Below, in pieces: positions 33,001-41,087 of a stretch of DNA of 64,000 nucleotides; position 1 is the stretch's first letter, and each line of letters opens with the position of its first letter. Source of the stretch: Thauera sp. 2A1 (lineage in GTDB: Bacteria; Pseudomonadota; Gammaproteobacteria; Burkholderiales; Rhodocyclaceae); assembly GCF_009469595.2 (NCBI RefSeq), contig NZ_SSXV01000011.1, positions 1 through 64,000 of the forward strand, given 5' to 3'. The position numbers and the translations under genes were made by a program. The notes below the pieces were generated by a model. It was not told where the DNA came from, ran no database searches, and saw only the letters and a list, made by a program, of their open reading frames with translations.

Positions 33001-34005
33001 ATGGACCCGACGCCTTCGCTCCCCCCCGCCATCGAGATCTTCCGCCCCGGCCGTCACATCGACGACGCGGGCGCGGTGCATGAATTCTCCGACGCCGACG
33101 TCGCCGGCATGGTCGCGGCGTATGACCCCGCCGTGCGCGAGGCCCCGCTCACCGTGGGTCACCCCGAGCACAACCGCCCGGCTTACGGCTGGGTGAAGCG
33201 CCTGGCGCGCAATGCGGACGGTCGCCTGGTGATGGATACGGCCCAGGTCGAGCCGCAGTTCGCCGAGATGGTGGACGCCGGCCGCTTCAAGAAGCGCAGC
33301 GCCTCGTTCTATCCCCCGCAGCACCCAAACAACCCCAGGCCCGGCAAGTGGTACCTGCGGCACGTCGCCTTCCTGGGCGCGCAGCCGCCGGCCATTGCCG
33401 GGCTGAAGGACTTTGCCGACGACGCCGCCGGCACCGTGAGCTTTTCCGAGGGCGAGCCCGATGCGCGGACCCCCACCCACCACCAGGAGCAATCCATGAC
33501 GCAGGAAATCAAGGACGCGCAGGATCGGGCAGCCAAGGCCGAAGCTGACGCGAAGGCCGCCCTCGACGCCAAGGCCGCGGCCGAAGCCGATGCCGCGGCC
33601 GCCAAGGCGCAACTGGCGCAGTTTGCCGAAACCGCCCGGCGCGACCGCCGCGCCAGCTTCGTGTCGTTTGCCGAAGACCAGGTGAAGGCGGGCCGGCTGC
33701 TGCCCAAGGACCAGGCCGCCGCCGTCGCCGTGCTCGAAACCCTGGCCGACGCGCAGCCGGTGGAGTTCGCCGAAGGCGGCGCCACCAAGAAGGTGTCGCC
33801 GGCCGAATGGCTCAAGGGGCTGATCGCCTCGGGCCAGCCGCTGGTGAGTTTCGGCGAGTTCGCGCCCGGCGGCACAGCGCCCGGGGCGGGCGGGGCGCAA
33901 GGCCTGTCCGATGCCGAGGTCGACATCCGTGCCCGCGCCTATGCCGCGCAACACAAGGTGAGCTACGCCGAGGCCCTGAACGCCGTCGTCAGCTTCACCG
34001 CCTGA
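33001..34005 (+). CDS. Head maturation protease/scaffold (Mu gpI-like)
   Basis: This 334-residue protein has an N-terminal protease domain (about 1-165; EAPLTVGHPEHNRPAYGWV and RFKKRSASFYPP are the family-like catalytic-region motifs) and a C-terminal helical scaffold that starts with an Ala/Lys/Glu coiled coil. In Mu the protease cleaves scaffold during head maturation. ATG 33001 (MDPTPSLP) is preferred; an upstream codon at 32992 is also open. An in-frame internal start at 33496 gives the scaffold alone. Confidence 0.9.
   Translation: MDPTPSLPPAIEIFRPGRHIDDAGAVHEFSDADVAGMVAAYDPAVREAPLTVGHPEHNRPAYGWVKRLARNADGRLVMDTAQVEPQFAEMVDAGRFKKRSASFYPPQHPNNPRPGKWYLRHVAFLGAQPPAIAGLKDFADDAAGTVSFSEGEPDARTPTHHQEQSMTQEIKDAQDRAAKAEADAKAALDAKAAAEADAAAAKAQLAQFAETARRDRRASFVSFAEDQVKAGRLLPKDQAAAVAVLETLADAQPVEFAEGGATKKVSPAEWLKGLIASGQPLVSFGEFAPGGTAPGAGGAQGLSDAEVDIRARAYAAQHKVSYAEALNAVVSFTA
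33496..34005 (+). CDS. Internal-start scaffold protein (Mu gpZ-like)
   Basis: An ATG at 33496 (MTQEIKDAQDRA), preceded by AGGAGC at good spacing, lies in frame within the protease gene and would make a separate 169-residue scaffold with coiled-coil (KAEADAKAALDAKAAAEADA) and a C-terminal capsid-binding region. Nested protease/scaffold pairs are the rule in Mu and many phages. The site supports it, but expression is not shown. Confidence 0.65.
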   Translation: MTQEIKDAQDRAAKAEADAKAALDAKAAAEADAAAAKAQLAQFAETARRDRRASFVSFAEDQVKAGRLLPKDQAAAVAVLETLADAQPVEFAEGGATKKVSPAEWLKGLIASGQPLVSFGEFAPGGTAPGAGGAQGLSDAEVDIRARAYAAQHKVSYAEALNAVVSFTA

Positions 34006-34034
34006 CCCACCCCTAAAAGAAGGACGCCGCTGCC

Positions 34035-34997
34035 ATGATGACCGCTGCCGAAATCCGGCTGAAGCAGAACCCCATCCTCACCACGTTGCTGCTTGGCCTG
34101 GGCCAGGGCAGCTACGTGGCCGAGCGGCTGATGCCGCGCCTGCCGCAGAGCCTGTCGTCGGTGACCCTCGCCCAGATGGGCGACGAGCGCTTCCGCCGCT
34201 ACAGCCTGCGCCGCGCGCCGGGCACCGCCACCAAGCGCGTGAACATCCGGTACCAGGACAAGACCTACTCGGTGGACCAGTACTCGGTGGAAGTGCCTAT
34301 GCCGCGTGAGCTGATCCGCGAGGCGGACGAGGCACGGCGGATGAACGTCAACGCCAACCTCGACATCAGCCGCATCGCCATGACAACGGCCAACGACATC
34401 CTCGGCCTGGACTACGAACTGGAAGTGGCCACGCTGGCCACCACCAGCGGCACGTATGCCAGCGGCCACGTGCTGGCGCTCTCCGGCGGCACCAAGTGGA
34501 GCGCCGCCACCGGCGTGCCGGTGACCGACATCACCACCGCCAGCGAGACCATCCGCAAGAAGATCGGCAAGCGCCCGAACACGCTCACGCTGTCGGCGGA
34601 TGCGTGGGTCGCGCTGCGCTTCAACGCCCAGGTGAAGACCTTCCTGCCCGACAGCCAGCAGGGGCCGGCGACTACCGAGCAACTGAAGACCATCCTGGCG
34701 GTGGACGAGATCGTCGTCGGCGATGCGGTGTGGATCGACGAGACCGACACCGGCCAGGACGTGTGGGGCAACAACGCGGTGCTGGCCTACGTGCCGCGCA
34801 TCGGCGGGGCGGGCAATGGCGACATCAGTCTGGCGGAGCCGGGCTTCGGTTTCACTAACGTGCTCGATGGCCACCCCTTTGCCGAAACGCCGTACTACGA
34901 GGCGGGCCTCAAGAGCTGGATCTATGGCGCCACCTACGAGCGCCGCCCGAACGTGGCCTACAACACGGCCGGCTTCCTGTTCCAGAACCCGAAGTGA
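34035..34997 (+). CDS. Major capsid protein (Mu gpT-like)
   Basis: This 320-residue protein with the HK97 fold expected for this family is the main head subunit. Recognisable segments are VEVPMPRELIREADEARRMN, LSADAWVALRFNAQVKTFL and the C-terminal KSWIYGATYERRPNVAYNTAG. An AGAAGGA site lies upstream. It follows the protease/scaffold gene by 29 nt, as in Mu. Confidence 0.88.
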   Translation: MMTAAEIRLKQNPILTTLLLGLGQGSYVAERLMPRLPQSLSSVTLAQMGDERFRRYSLRRAPGTATKRVNIRYQDKTYSVDQYSVEVPMPRELIREADEARRMNVNANLDISRIAMTTANDILGLDYELEVATLATTSGTYASGHVLALSGGTKWSAATGVPVTDITTASETIRKKIGKRPNTLTLSADAWVALRFNAQVKTFLPDSQQGPATTEQLKTILAVDEIVVGDAVWIDETDTGQDVWGNNAVLAYVPRIGGAGNGDISLAEPGFGFTNVLDGHPFAETPYYEAGLKSWIYGATYERRPNVAYNTAGFLFQNPK

Positions 34998-35004
34998 GGC
35001 ACGG

Positions 35005-35361
35005 ATGAGCCCGAACCTGATCGCCCATGTGTGCGTCTCCGGCGTCGCGCTGCTGCTCGACGGCGTGCGCATCAACTTCAAGCCGGGCGAGACGCTGCCC
35101 GACGACCTGCCCCTGGCCACGCTCGACGAGCTGGTGAGCCTGGGCGCCGTCGAGAAGCGCATCGCCCCGGTGCCCGAATCTTCCGCGAGCGAAGCCGCCG
35201 GCAGCAATGAGGCGGGCGCAGCCGGGGACGCAATCCCCGGCACCCACACCCCCCCTGCGAGCGAAGGCGAGGGGGCCGCGGCCGAGGTCGCCGCGGCCCC
35301 CGCAACGGAAGCCGCGGCGGAGCCCGCAGCCCCCTCCGCCGGCAAGAAGAAAGCCGCCTGA
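35005..35361 (+). CDS. Hypothetical head-region protein
   Basis: This 118-residue protein has a short beta-like N-terminal domain (VRINFKPGETLPDDLPLATLDELVSLGAVE) and then a long Ala/Pro/Glu-rich tail that ends in lysines (GKKKAA). The position after the capsid matches the Mu gp35 slot, but I see no close family. The disordered tail may be functional or simply a linker. Confidence 0.7.
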   Translation: MSPNLIAHVCVSGVALLLDGVRINFKPGETLPDDLPLATLDELVSLGAVEKRIAPVPESSASEAAGSNEAGAAGDAIPGTHTPPASEGEGAAAEVAAAPATEAAAEPAAPSAGKKKAA

Positions 35362-35384
35362 TCGACCAAGCATAGGAGCCCGAC

Positions 35385-35750
35385 ATGGGACGCCAGTACG
35401 ACAAGCAACACGCCACCACCGTGGTGGCCACCGCCGCGATCGAGAAGGGCCGCTTCGTCGGCTTCAACGGCGCGCACGCCACCGCCGCCGGCGGCACCTC
35501 GGCCGATTCGATGGGCGTGAGCGAGCACGCCGCCGCGATCGGCGCGCCGGTGTCGGTGATCACGCACTACACCGCCCTGGTGGAAGCCAGCGCGGCGATC
35601 AGCCAACACGCCTTCGTCAAGCCGGCGGCAGACGGCAGCGGCAAGGCCGCCGTGGGCAGCAACACCGACCACTGCGGCAAGGCGCTGGAAGCGGCCACCC
35701 AGGCGGGCCAGTTCATCGAAGTGGTGCTGTATCGCCACCTGCACGCGTAA
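35385..35750 (+). CDS. DUF2190 family capsid-associated protein
   Basis: This 121-residue small beta-rich protein is of the DUF2190 family (AAIEKGRFVGFNGAHATAAGG, GVSEHAAAIGAPVSV). Members are often capsid decoration or cement proteins encoded next to the major capsid gene, as here. Confidence 0.8.
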   Translation: MGRQYDKQHATTVVATAAIEKGRFVGFNGAHATAAGGTSADSMGVSEHAAAIGAPVSVITHYTALVEASAAISQHAFVKPAADGSGKAAVGSNTDHCGKALEAATQAGQFIEVVLYRHLHA

Positions 35751-35775
35751 CGCGTAGCACGACACAGGAGCCGAC

Positions 35776-36195
35776 ATGCCCAGCTTCATCTTCAACTCCG
35801 CCATCCGCGACGAAGCGGTCGGCAACATCGACTACGACACCGACGCCTTCGGCGTGATGCTGCTCACCAGCGCAGCCACGCCGAACAAGGACACGTGGGC
35901 CAAGCGCAGCGACGTCACCAACGAAGTCGTGGGCACCGGCTACACGGCCGGCGGCGCCACGGTGACGGTGACGGTGGGCGCGGTCGATACGGCCAACGAC
36001 CGCGTCGACATCACCCTCGGCGGCAACACCTGGGCCAACGCGTCCATCACCGCCCGCTACGCGGTCTACTTCAAGAAGCGCGGCGGTGCGGCGACGGCGG
36101 ATGAGCTGGTGGCGGTAAATGACTTCGGCGCCGATGTCACCAGCACTGCGGCGGCATTCGCGCTGGCGGCGAGCACGTTGCGTAAGCAGAACTGA
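35776..36195 (+). CDS. Hypothetical head/neck structural protein
   Basis: This 139-residue beta-rich protein (FIFNSAIRDEAVGNIDYDTDAFGVMLL, NTWANASITARYAVYFKKRG) is of a type seen in siphovirus head or neck regions. No precise family is assigned. An AGGAG site precedes the ATG. Confidence 0.7.
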   Translation: MPSFIFNSAIRDEAVGNIDYDTDAFGVMLLTSAATPNKDTWAKRSDVTNEVVGTGYTAGGATVTVTVGAVDTANDRVDITLGGNTWANASITARYAVYFKKRGGAATADELVAVNDFGADVTSTAAAFALAASTLRKQN

Positions 36196-36198
36196 CCC

Positions 36199-36621
36199 AT
36201 GGCCGCCGTGAAGCTGGCGCTGTACAAGCCGCACCGCCTGTCCGACATCGGCGGGCGGCTTGTCTGTTGGTGGACGCGCTCGCCGTACTCGCATTGCGAG
36301 CTCGTGGTGGGCGACGAGTGCTACTCGTCGTCGATCCGCGACGGTGGCGTGCGCCGGAAGCGCATCGATATCAGCGGCGAGCATTGGACGGTCGTGCCGC
36401 TGCTGCACGTCAATCCGCTCGCGGTGACGCAGCTCTATGCGAGCACGAAGGGCGCCGGCTACGGCTGGCTGGACCTGCTGGCGCAGCAAGTGCTGCGCAC
36501 GCCGTTCGAGGACCGGAGCCGCTGGTTCTGCTCGGAATGGGTGGCCTCGGCGCTCGGGCTCGCACGGCCGGAAGCCTGGACGCCCGGGATGCTGGCGGAA
36601 CATTACGGGGTGAAGTCATGA
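36199..36621 (+). CDS. Permuted papain-like (YiiX/NlpC-type) hydrolase-like protein
   Basis: In this 140-residue protein WWTRSPYSHCELVVGDECYSS contains the His-x-Glu element, and RWFCSEWVASALGL contains the Cys-Ser-Glu-Trp element. This order (His before Cys) is that of circularly permuted NlpC/P60-like enzymes. It could cut peptidoglycan or other amide bonds during entry, or be a structural relative. It overlaps the next gene (ATGA). Confidence 0.72.
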   Translation: MAAVKLALYKPHRLSDIGGRLVCWWTRSPYSHCELVVGDECYSSSIRDGGVRRKRIDISGEHWTVVPLLHVNPLAVTQLYASTKGAGYGWLDLLAQQVLRTPFEDRSRWFCSEWVASALGLARPEAWTPGMLAEHYGVKS

Positions 36622-37031
36622 CGCATGACGAAATCCGCGCCGCGATCGGCGCCGATCCAGCGCTACAGGCGCTCGTGCCGGATACGGTGGCGCTGGCCGC
36701 CGCGCTGTCCGAGGGCCGCAAGCGCTGGAAACCGACCGAAATCGGGGTTGGCACGATCATCGAAGTGCTCGGGCTGGCAGCCGCAAACCCAGTGCTGGAT
36801 GCGCTCTACGCCTCGCCCGATTACCGGCACGTCAAGCCGTTGCTGGAGCAAGGTCGGCTCCGGCTGGATGTCGTCGCGCAGGCCGGGCTGCTGGAGCCGC
36901 TGGTTGCGGGCGGGCTGCTCACCCAAGCGCAGCTCGACGCGCTCGTGGCCCGGGCAAAGGAACCCGCGCCGGTTGCCGAGTACGACGTGCGGGTGGCCAT
37001 TTACGCCGATGACGGCTCGCTGAGGGTTTGA
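36618..37031 (+). CDS. Hypothetical head-tail region protein
   Basis: This 137-residue mainly helical protein (IIEVLGLAAANPVLDALYASPDYRHV, LLTQAQLDALVARAKEPAP) ends with VAIYADDGSLRV. Similar proteins occur in siphovirus tail/neck clusters without a known function. It is translationally coupled to the previous gene. Confidence 0.65.
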   Translation: MTHDEIRAAIGADPALQALVPDTVALAAALSEGRKRWKPTEIGVGTIIEVLGLAAANPVLDALYASPDYRHVKPLLEQGRLRLDVVAQAGLLEPLVAGGLLTQAQLDALVARAKEPAPVAEYDVRVAIYADDGSLRV

Positions 37032-37033
37032 CG

Positions 37034-37414
37034 ATGGCGATCACGAAAACAAAAGTTGTCCTGGTCGCAGTCGGCACCAGCAACGCAGCAGGGGCCACGA
37101 CGCGCGGCACCGTCGATCTGTCCGACAAGGCGGGGGGCGTGCTGACGTTGCGCATCGTCAACGGCGCCACAGGCCCCACCGCGCAGTGTGAAGGGCGCGT
37201 GCTGATTTCGCACGAAGCCGTGCTGCCGGGCGCGGCTGGCAATGGCGCGGACTGGAAGCAGATCTGGCGCTTCGGCGGCGGACTGGTCGCGAACGCCGAC
37301 ACGGTGCGCAGTTTCACTTTCGGCCCGGAAGTGCGGCACCTGGAAGTGGAGTTCGCGGGCAACGCCGGGCAGGCCGTGACGGTCGAGGCATTGCTGACCC
37401 ATTACATGGTGTAA
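37034..37414 (+). CDS. Hypothetical beta-rich structural protein
   Basis: This 126-residue beta-strand-rich protein (KVVLVAVGTSNAAGATTRGTVDL, RSFTFGPEVRHLEVEF) is probably a small structural component. It lies 6 nt before the long repeat-containing gene. No family is recognised. Confidence 0.62.
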   Translation: MAITKTKVVLVAVGTSNAAGATTRGTVDLSDKAGGVLTLRIVNGATGPTAQCEGRVLISHEAVLPGAAGNGADWKQIWRFGGGLVANADTVRSFTFGPEVRHLEVEFAGNAGQAVTVEALLTHYMV

Positions 37415-37420
37415 GGCGCC

Positions 37421-39652
37421 GTGGCCGAAATCCTCATCCCCCGTCGCCGGTTTTCCCAGCCGCAGGGCCGGCAGAAGGTCGCACAGGATTGGCGAGACCG
37501 GCTGCTGTCGCTCGTCCACTTCTCATCGTCAGGGGTGACGGACGTTGCGGATGAGACGGCCGTTTGGACGCCAACCGGGCAGTACTGGCTGGAGCCCTCC
37601 ACGCACGGCGACGGGCTGAGGCTCGACAATTCAGCCGTCGGCAAGGTCCAGAACAGCACGCTCATGGCGAGCGTGCTGAACGAGCCTGTGACGGTGGTGT
37701 TGTTCCTGCCGGTAGTCGGAGCCCCGCCCGGGGCGGGTTGCGTCTTCTTCGGCTCTGAGCCGTATTCGAGCTACAGCCAGATCGACACTAGCGGCATCTT
37801 CTATTTTTTTGGGACGGGGAGGGGCTCTCACACAGAGATCAACAACGGCGCGTTCTACAACTCCGAAAACAGGACCATCGCATTTCGGCAGGATGTGACG
37901 GGCAATGCGGCCTACGGCGGCAACGCGCTATTCATCGGCAAGAAAAAGTTTGTCGCGGACAGCACCGGAAAACTGTTCAACGGCGCGACAACCATTCAGT
38001 ACGGCGGATGGAGCGCCATTAGCTGGCAGTACCAGGGCGTCATCGGTTCGGCTGCGATCATTCGCGGGTCTGCGACCGACGAAGAGATTCAAGCTGCGGT
38101 CGATAACCCGTGGATGTTCTATGAGGATGATCCGGTCAGGATCTACAGCTTCGCGGCGGGGGCGGCGACTGTCGACGGCCAGACGCTTACCGTCTCATCC
38201 TCTCTGATCCCGGGCGCTGCAACCGGCTCGGCCGCAGGCTCGGCCCCCGGCGCCGTTGTATCCCTCGCCAGCGCGATCGTCTCCGGCGCGGCATCGGGCC
38301 AAGCGTCGTCCGCCGGCGCCCTGGTTACGGAGAGCGCGGCCCTCCTCCCCGGCGCGGGCAGTGGCGCGGCTGCCGCCGCAGGGCAGTCGATCGCCCTCGC
38401 CGCGTCGATCCTGGCGGGAGCGGCCTCGGGGGCGGCCACCGTTGCCGGCGCCAGCCTCGCTCTGGCTACGACCCTGATTCCCGGCGCGGCGACCGCTGGC
38501 GCTACGGGCAACGCGCCTGGCGCGGTTGTCACCGCCGGCACATCGCTTGTCCCTGGCGCGGCCGTGGGGGCCGCTGCCGCGGCTGGCGCCAGCGTCAGCG
38601 TCGCCGCAACCCTGATCCCCGGCGCTGTCACGGCAGGCGGCACAGCCAATGCGCCGGGCGCGACCATCGTCACTACGGCTTCGCTTGCACCTGGTGCAGC
38701 GACGGGCGGCGCAGTCGCCGGTGGCGTGGTGCTCGCAGCAGCTTCGAGCCTCATCCCCGGAGCGGCGTCGGCCGGCGCAGTGGGCAACGCCAGCGGCGCG
38801 ACCGTCTCGGCTTCGCTGTCCCTGCTGCCGGGCGCAGCCACGGGGGCTGCAGCGGCCAGCGGGCAGGCGCTTTCGCTCAGCGCAAGCCTGTTGCCCGGTG
38901 CGGCAACCGCAGGGGGCGCAGGCGTTGCGCCTGGGGACACCCTCACCACCTCGGCATCCCTGTCCGCAGGCACTGCCAGCGGCGCAGCGAGCGTGCCGGC
39001 GCATACCTGGCAGGCCTTCCTGTCGCTGATCACGGGCGCCGCCGTCGGCGAATCCGCCGGCAGCGAGCCCGCGGCCGCGCCGGGCGCCGAGTTCGTCGCC
39101 TTCCTTGCCCTGATCGTCGGCGAAGCCTCCGGCGTCGTCGTGGATGACTACCCCATGAAATACGCCACCCTGGCCGATATGGTCACCCGCTTCGGGCAAG
39201 CCGAGCTGATCCAGCTCACCGACACCGCGAACGTGCCGCCCGCGTACATCGACACCACTCGCGTGCAGATCGCGATCAACGATGCGCAGATGGAGATCGA
39301 CAGCGCGGTGGGGCGCATCTACCGCCTGCCGCTCGCTGGCTGCATCCGCCCGCCGGTGCCGCCGGGCACCGAGCCCACGGCGGTGGCGCCGCCGCAGCTC
39401 ACCCGCCTGGCGTGCGACATCGCACGCTTTTTCCTTTACGACGACCTCGCCCCCGAAAACGAGGTGGTGCGCCGCTACAAGCAGGCCAAGGCCACGCTGG
39501 ATGACATCGCCAGCGGCGCGTTGCAGCTCACCTGCCCGTGGGGCGGCTCGCCCGGCGAGCTGATCGGCACCGACGTTCAATCGGGCGCCGCGGAGGTGTA
39601 CGACTGCTTCTCGCCGCGCCAGATCACCGACGACACGCTGAGGGGGTTCTGA
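37421..39652 (+). CDS. LamG-like/tandem-repeat protein fused to DUF1320 head-completion domain
   Basis: This single 743-residue frame starts GTG. Residues 1-245 look like a concanavalin/LamG-type jelly-roll (GGWSAISWQYQGVIGSAAIIRG, AVDNPWMFYEDDP). Residues about 245-570 are about 14 Ala/Gly/Ser-rich repeats of 22-24 residues (consensus SLIPGAATAGA plus NAPGA). Residues 578-743 are a complete DUF1320/gp436 domain (MKYATLADMVTRFGQAELIQL, DIARFFLYDD), normally a separate protein of about 140 residues forming the head-tail connector. An in-frame ATG at 39155 could start DUF1320 alone but has only a weak GGA site. Confidence 0.8.
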   Translation: MAEILIPRRRFSQPQGRQKVAQDWRDRLLSLVHFSSSGVTDVADETAVWTPTGQYWLEPSTHGDGLRLDNSAVGKVQNSTLMASVLNEPVTVVLFLPVVGAPPGAGCVFFGSEPYSSYSQIDTSGIFYFFGTGRGSHTEINNGAFYNSENRTIAFRQDVTGNAAYGGNALFIGKKKFVADSTGKLFNGATTIQYGGWSAISWQYQGVIGSAAIIRGSATDEEIQAAVDNPWMFYEDDPVRIYSFAAGAATVDGQTLTVSSSLIPGAATGSAAGSAPGAVVSLASAIVSGAASGQASSAGALVTESAALLPGAGSGAAAAAGQSIALAASILAGAASGAATVAGASLALATTLIPGAATAGATGNAPGAVVTAGTSLVPGAAVGAAAAAGASVSVAATLIPGAVTAGGTANAPGATIVTTASLAPGAATGGAVAGGVVLAAASSLIPGAASAGAVGNASGATVSASLSLLPGAATGAAAASGQALSLSASLLPGAATAGGAGVAPGDTLTTSASLSAGTASGAASVPAHTWQAFLSLITGAAVGESAGSEPAAAPGAEFVAFLALIVGEASGVVVDDYPMKYATLADMVTRFGQAELIQLTDTANVPPAYIDTTRVQIAINDAQMEIDSAVGRIYRLPLAGCIRPPVPPGTEPTAVAPPQLTRLACDIARFFLYDDLAPENEVVRRYKQAKATLDDIASGALQLTCPWGGSPGELIGTDVQSGAAEVYDCFSPRQITDDTLRGF

Positions 39653-40161
39653 TGGGCGAGTGGAATTTCCACGCGGCGGAGGCCGGCATCGTCGAGCAAC
39701 TGAAGGCGCGCTGCCAGAGCGGGCCCGATGCGTGGGCACGCGCGGTGGAAACGCGCGACGTGCTGGCAACGGTGGCTGAAGAGATGCAGGTTGTGCCGGC
39801 TGTCTACGTCGTCTATGACGGCTATGCGGTGCTCGATGCCGACGAGCAGCGCGCCCTGCTTGCGCATCGCTGGTTGGCAGTGGTGGCGGTCAGTGATGCT
39901 TCCCAGGGCCGCGAGGCCACTGCCCGCAACCAGAAGGCGGGGCCATACGTGGCAGACGTCTTTGCTGCCCTGCATGGCTATTTGCCGCCGGGCAGCACCG
40001 GCGCCCTGGTGCCCGCACAGCCGCCGCGGCCCTACTTCAGCGAGGCGCGTTTTGCCTACTACGCGGTGGCCTTCACGTCCGAGGTCTTTCACTCCACCCG
40101 CAGCGGCCCGGGCATCATCCGCCCGACACTGGACACGCCTGCCGCCTTCCCGCATCCGTGA
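39652..40161 (+). CDS. DUF1834 family protein (Mu gp37-like)
   Basis: This 169-residue protein follows DUF1320 exactly as gp37 follows gp36 in Mu. The family look is seen in EAGIVEQLKARCQ at the N-terminus, RWLAVVAVSDASQGREATARN and the C-terminal ARFAYYAVAFTSEVFHS. It is probably a tail-terminator/connector component. Start and stop overlap the neighbour (TGATG). Confidence 0.82.
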   Translation: MGEWNFHAAEAGIVEQLKARCQSGPDAWARAVETRDVLATVAEEMQVVPAVYVVYDGYAVLDADEQRALLAHRWLAVVAVSDASQGREATARNQKAGPYVADVFAALHGYLPPGSTGALVPAQPPRPYFSEARFAYYAVAFTSEVFHSTRSGPGIIRPTLDTPAAFPHP

Positions 40162-40170
40162 GCGACCGCC

Positions 40171-40932
40171 ATGAACACACCGTATGAGTTTGGTCCTGGA
40201 AAACTCTATTTCCGTCCGGCTGGGGAGCCCTCTGCGGCGTGGCAGTCGTTTGGCGATCTGTCCGCACTGTCGCTGTCGGCGGCGCCGCTGGCCGGCGGCC
40301 GCTCGGAGAACTGGAGTGGCAATCGTGGCCGTCTGCCAGGCCAGCCGCTGGCGGGCACGTTGTCGCTGTCGGCGGTGCTGCATCGGCTGACGTCTGCATC
40401 GCTGGCCGAGCTGGTGAGCGGCGCGGTGGCCGAACAGGCCGGCGGCGCCGTGTCGAGCTACACGCTGCCGCCCGTGGCGCCAGGCGTGGAGGTGCGGCTG
40501 CCGCATCTATGCGTGTCGGACGTGGTCGTGACCGACAGCGCAGCAACGCCGACGACGATCGCCCCCGAGCACTACGCGGTGCACGGCTCATTCGGCGCGG
40601 TCGAATTCGTGAGCCTGCCGGATCCCGCCCCTACGCAGCCGCTGCACGTGGCCTATGCGCACCTGGGTGCACATCAGGTGGACCTGCTGACCCAGGCGCC
40701 GAGGCCGCTGGAGTTGCGTTACGAGGGCATCAACATCGCGGCGGGTAACGCGCCCTTTGTGCTCGAGCTATGGCAGGTGGAGATTGCGCGGCTGAAAGAC
40801 CTGGTGCTGCTCGACAGCCAGCGCCGGCTCCCTGGCGTGCCGCTCTCGGGCGACGTGCTGCTCGATACGTCGCGCGCACGGCCGGGCATGCTCGGGGGCT
40901 TCGGCCGCTTCACGCAAGCCGTAATGGGCTGA
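40171..40932 (+). CDS. Tail-tube-like protein, first paralog
   Basis: This 253-residue protein is built like the protein encoded at 41088: GPGKLYF near the start, ENWSGNRGRLPGQPLAGTLSLSA in the middle, ELRYEGINIAAGN, and RLPGVPLSGDVLLD close to the end. The corresponding parts of the downstream protein are GQGKIYL, ENWTGQRGD, WVRFVGINTVPG and LEAPLAGSLLAD. Likely a tail-tube or tube-related structural protein. It is followed by a 155-nt gap that contains the third late motif. Confidence 0.72.
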   Translation: MNTPYEFGPGKLYFRPAGEPSAAWQSFGDLSALSLSAAPLAGGRSENWSGNRGRLPGQPLAGTLSLSAVLHRLTSASLAELVSGAVAEQAGGAVSSYTLPPVAPGVEVRLPHLCVSDVVVTDSAATPTTIAPEHYAVHGSFGAVEFVSLPDPAPTQPLHVAYAHLGAHQVDLLTQAPRPLELRYEGINIAAGNAPFVLELWQVEIARLKDLVLLDSQRRLPGVPLSGDVLLDTSRARPGMLGGFGRFTQAVMG

Positions 40933-41003
40933 TTCTGCTTCGCCCCCAGCCGTGAGGCGGCCCCCCGCTGGCAAGCGCTGGCGAGGGGCGCACCCGCTTC
41001 AGC

Positions 41004-41021
41004 ATTGAAACGCTTCATTTA
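41004..41021 (+). promoter_or_regulatory. Shared late-operon motif, copy 3 (tail)
   Basis: ATTGAAACGCTTCATTTA lies 66 nt before the second tail-tube gene, inside a 155-nt non-coding gap. Its downstream neighbour CCTCGCGCG also follows copy 2. Comparable to Mu's PP promoter for tail genes. Confidence 0.65.
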
Positions 41022-41087
41022 CGCGCCCTCGCGCGCGGGCGGGAAGATCGTGTCGTACCCACTGCACACGATCTGGAGTCCGCCCAA

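Noticed and set aside
38160..39120. CRISPR-like or DNA-level repeat array
   Set aside because: The repetition is at the protein level inside an open frame, with varied nucleotide sequence and no spacer pattern.
39155..39652. DUF1320 as a separate gene starting at 39155
   Set aside because: Only a weak ribosome site and no stop upstream in frame; recorded as an alternative within the fused gene instead.
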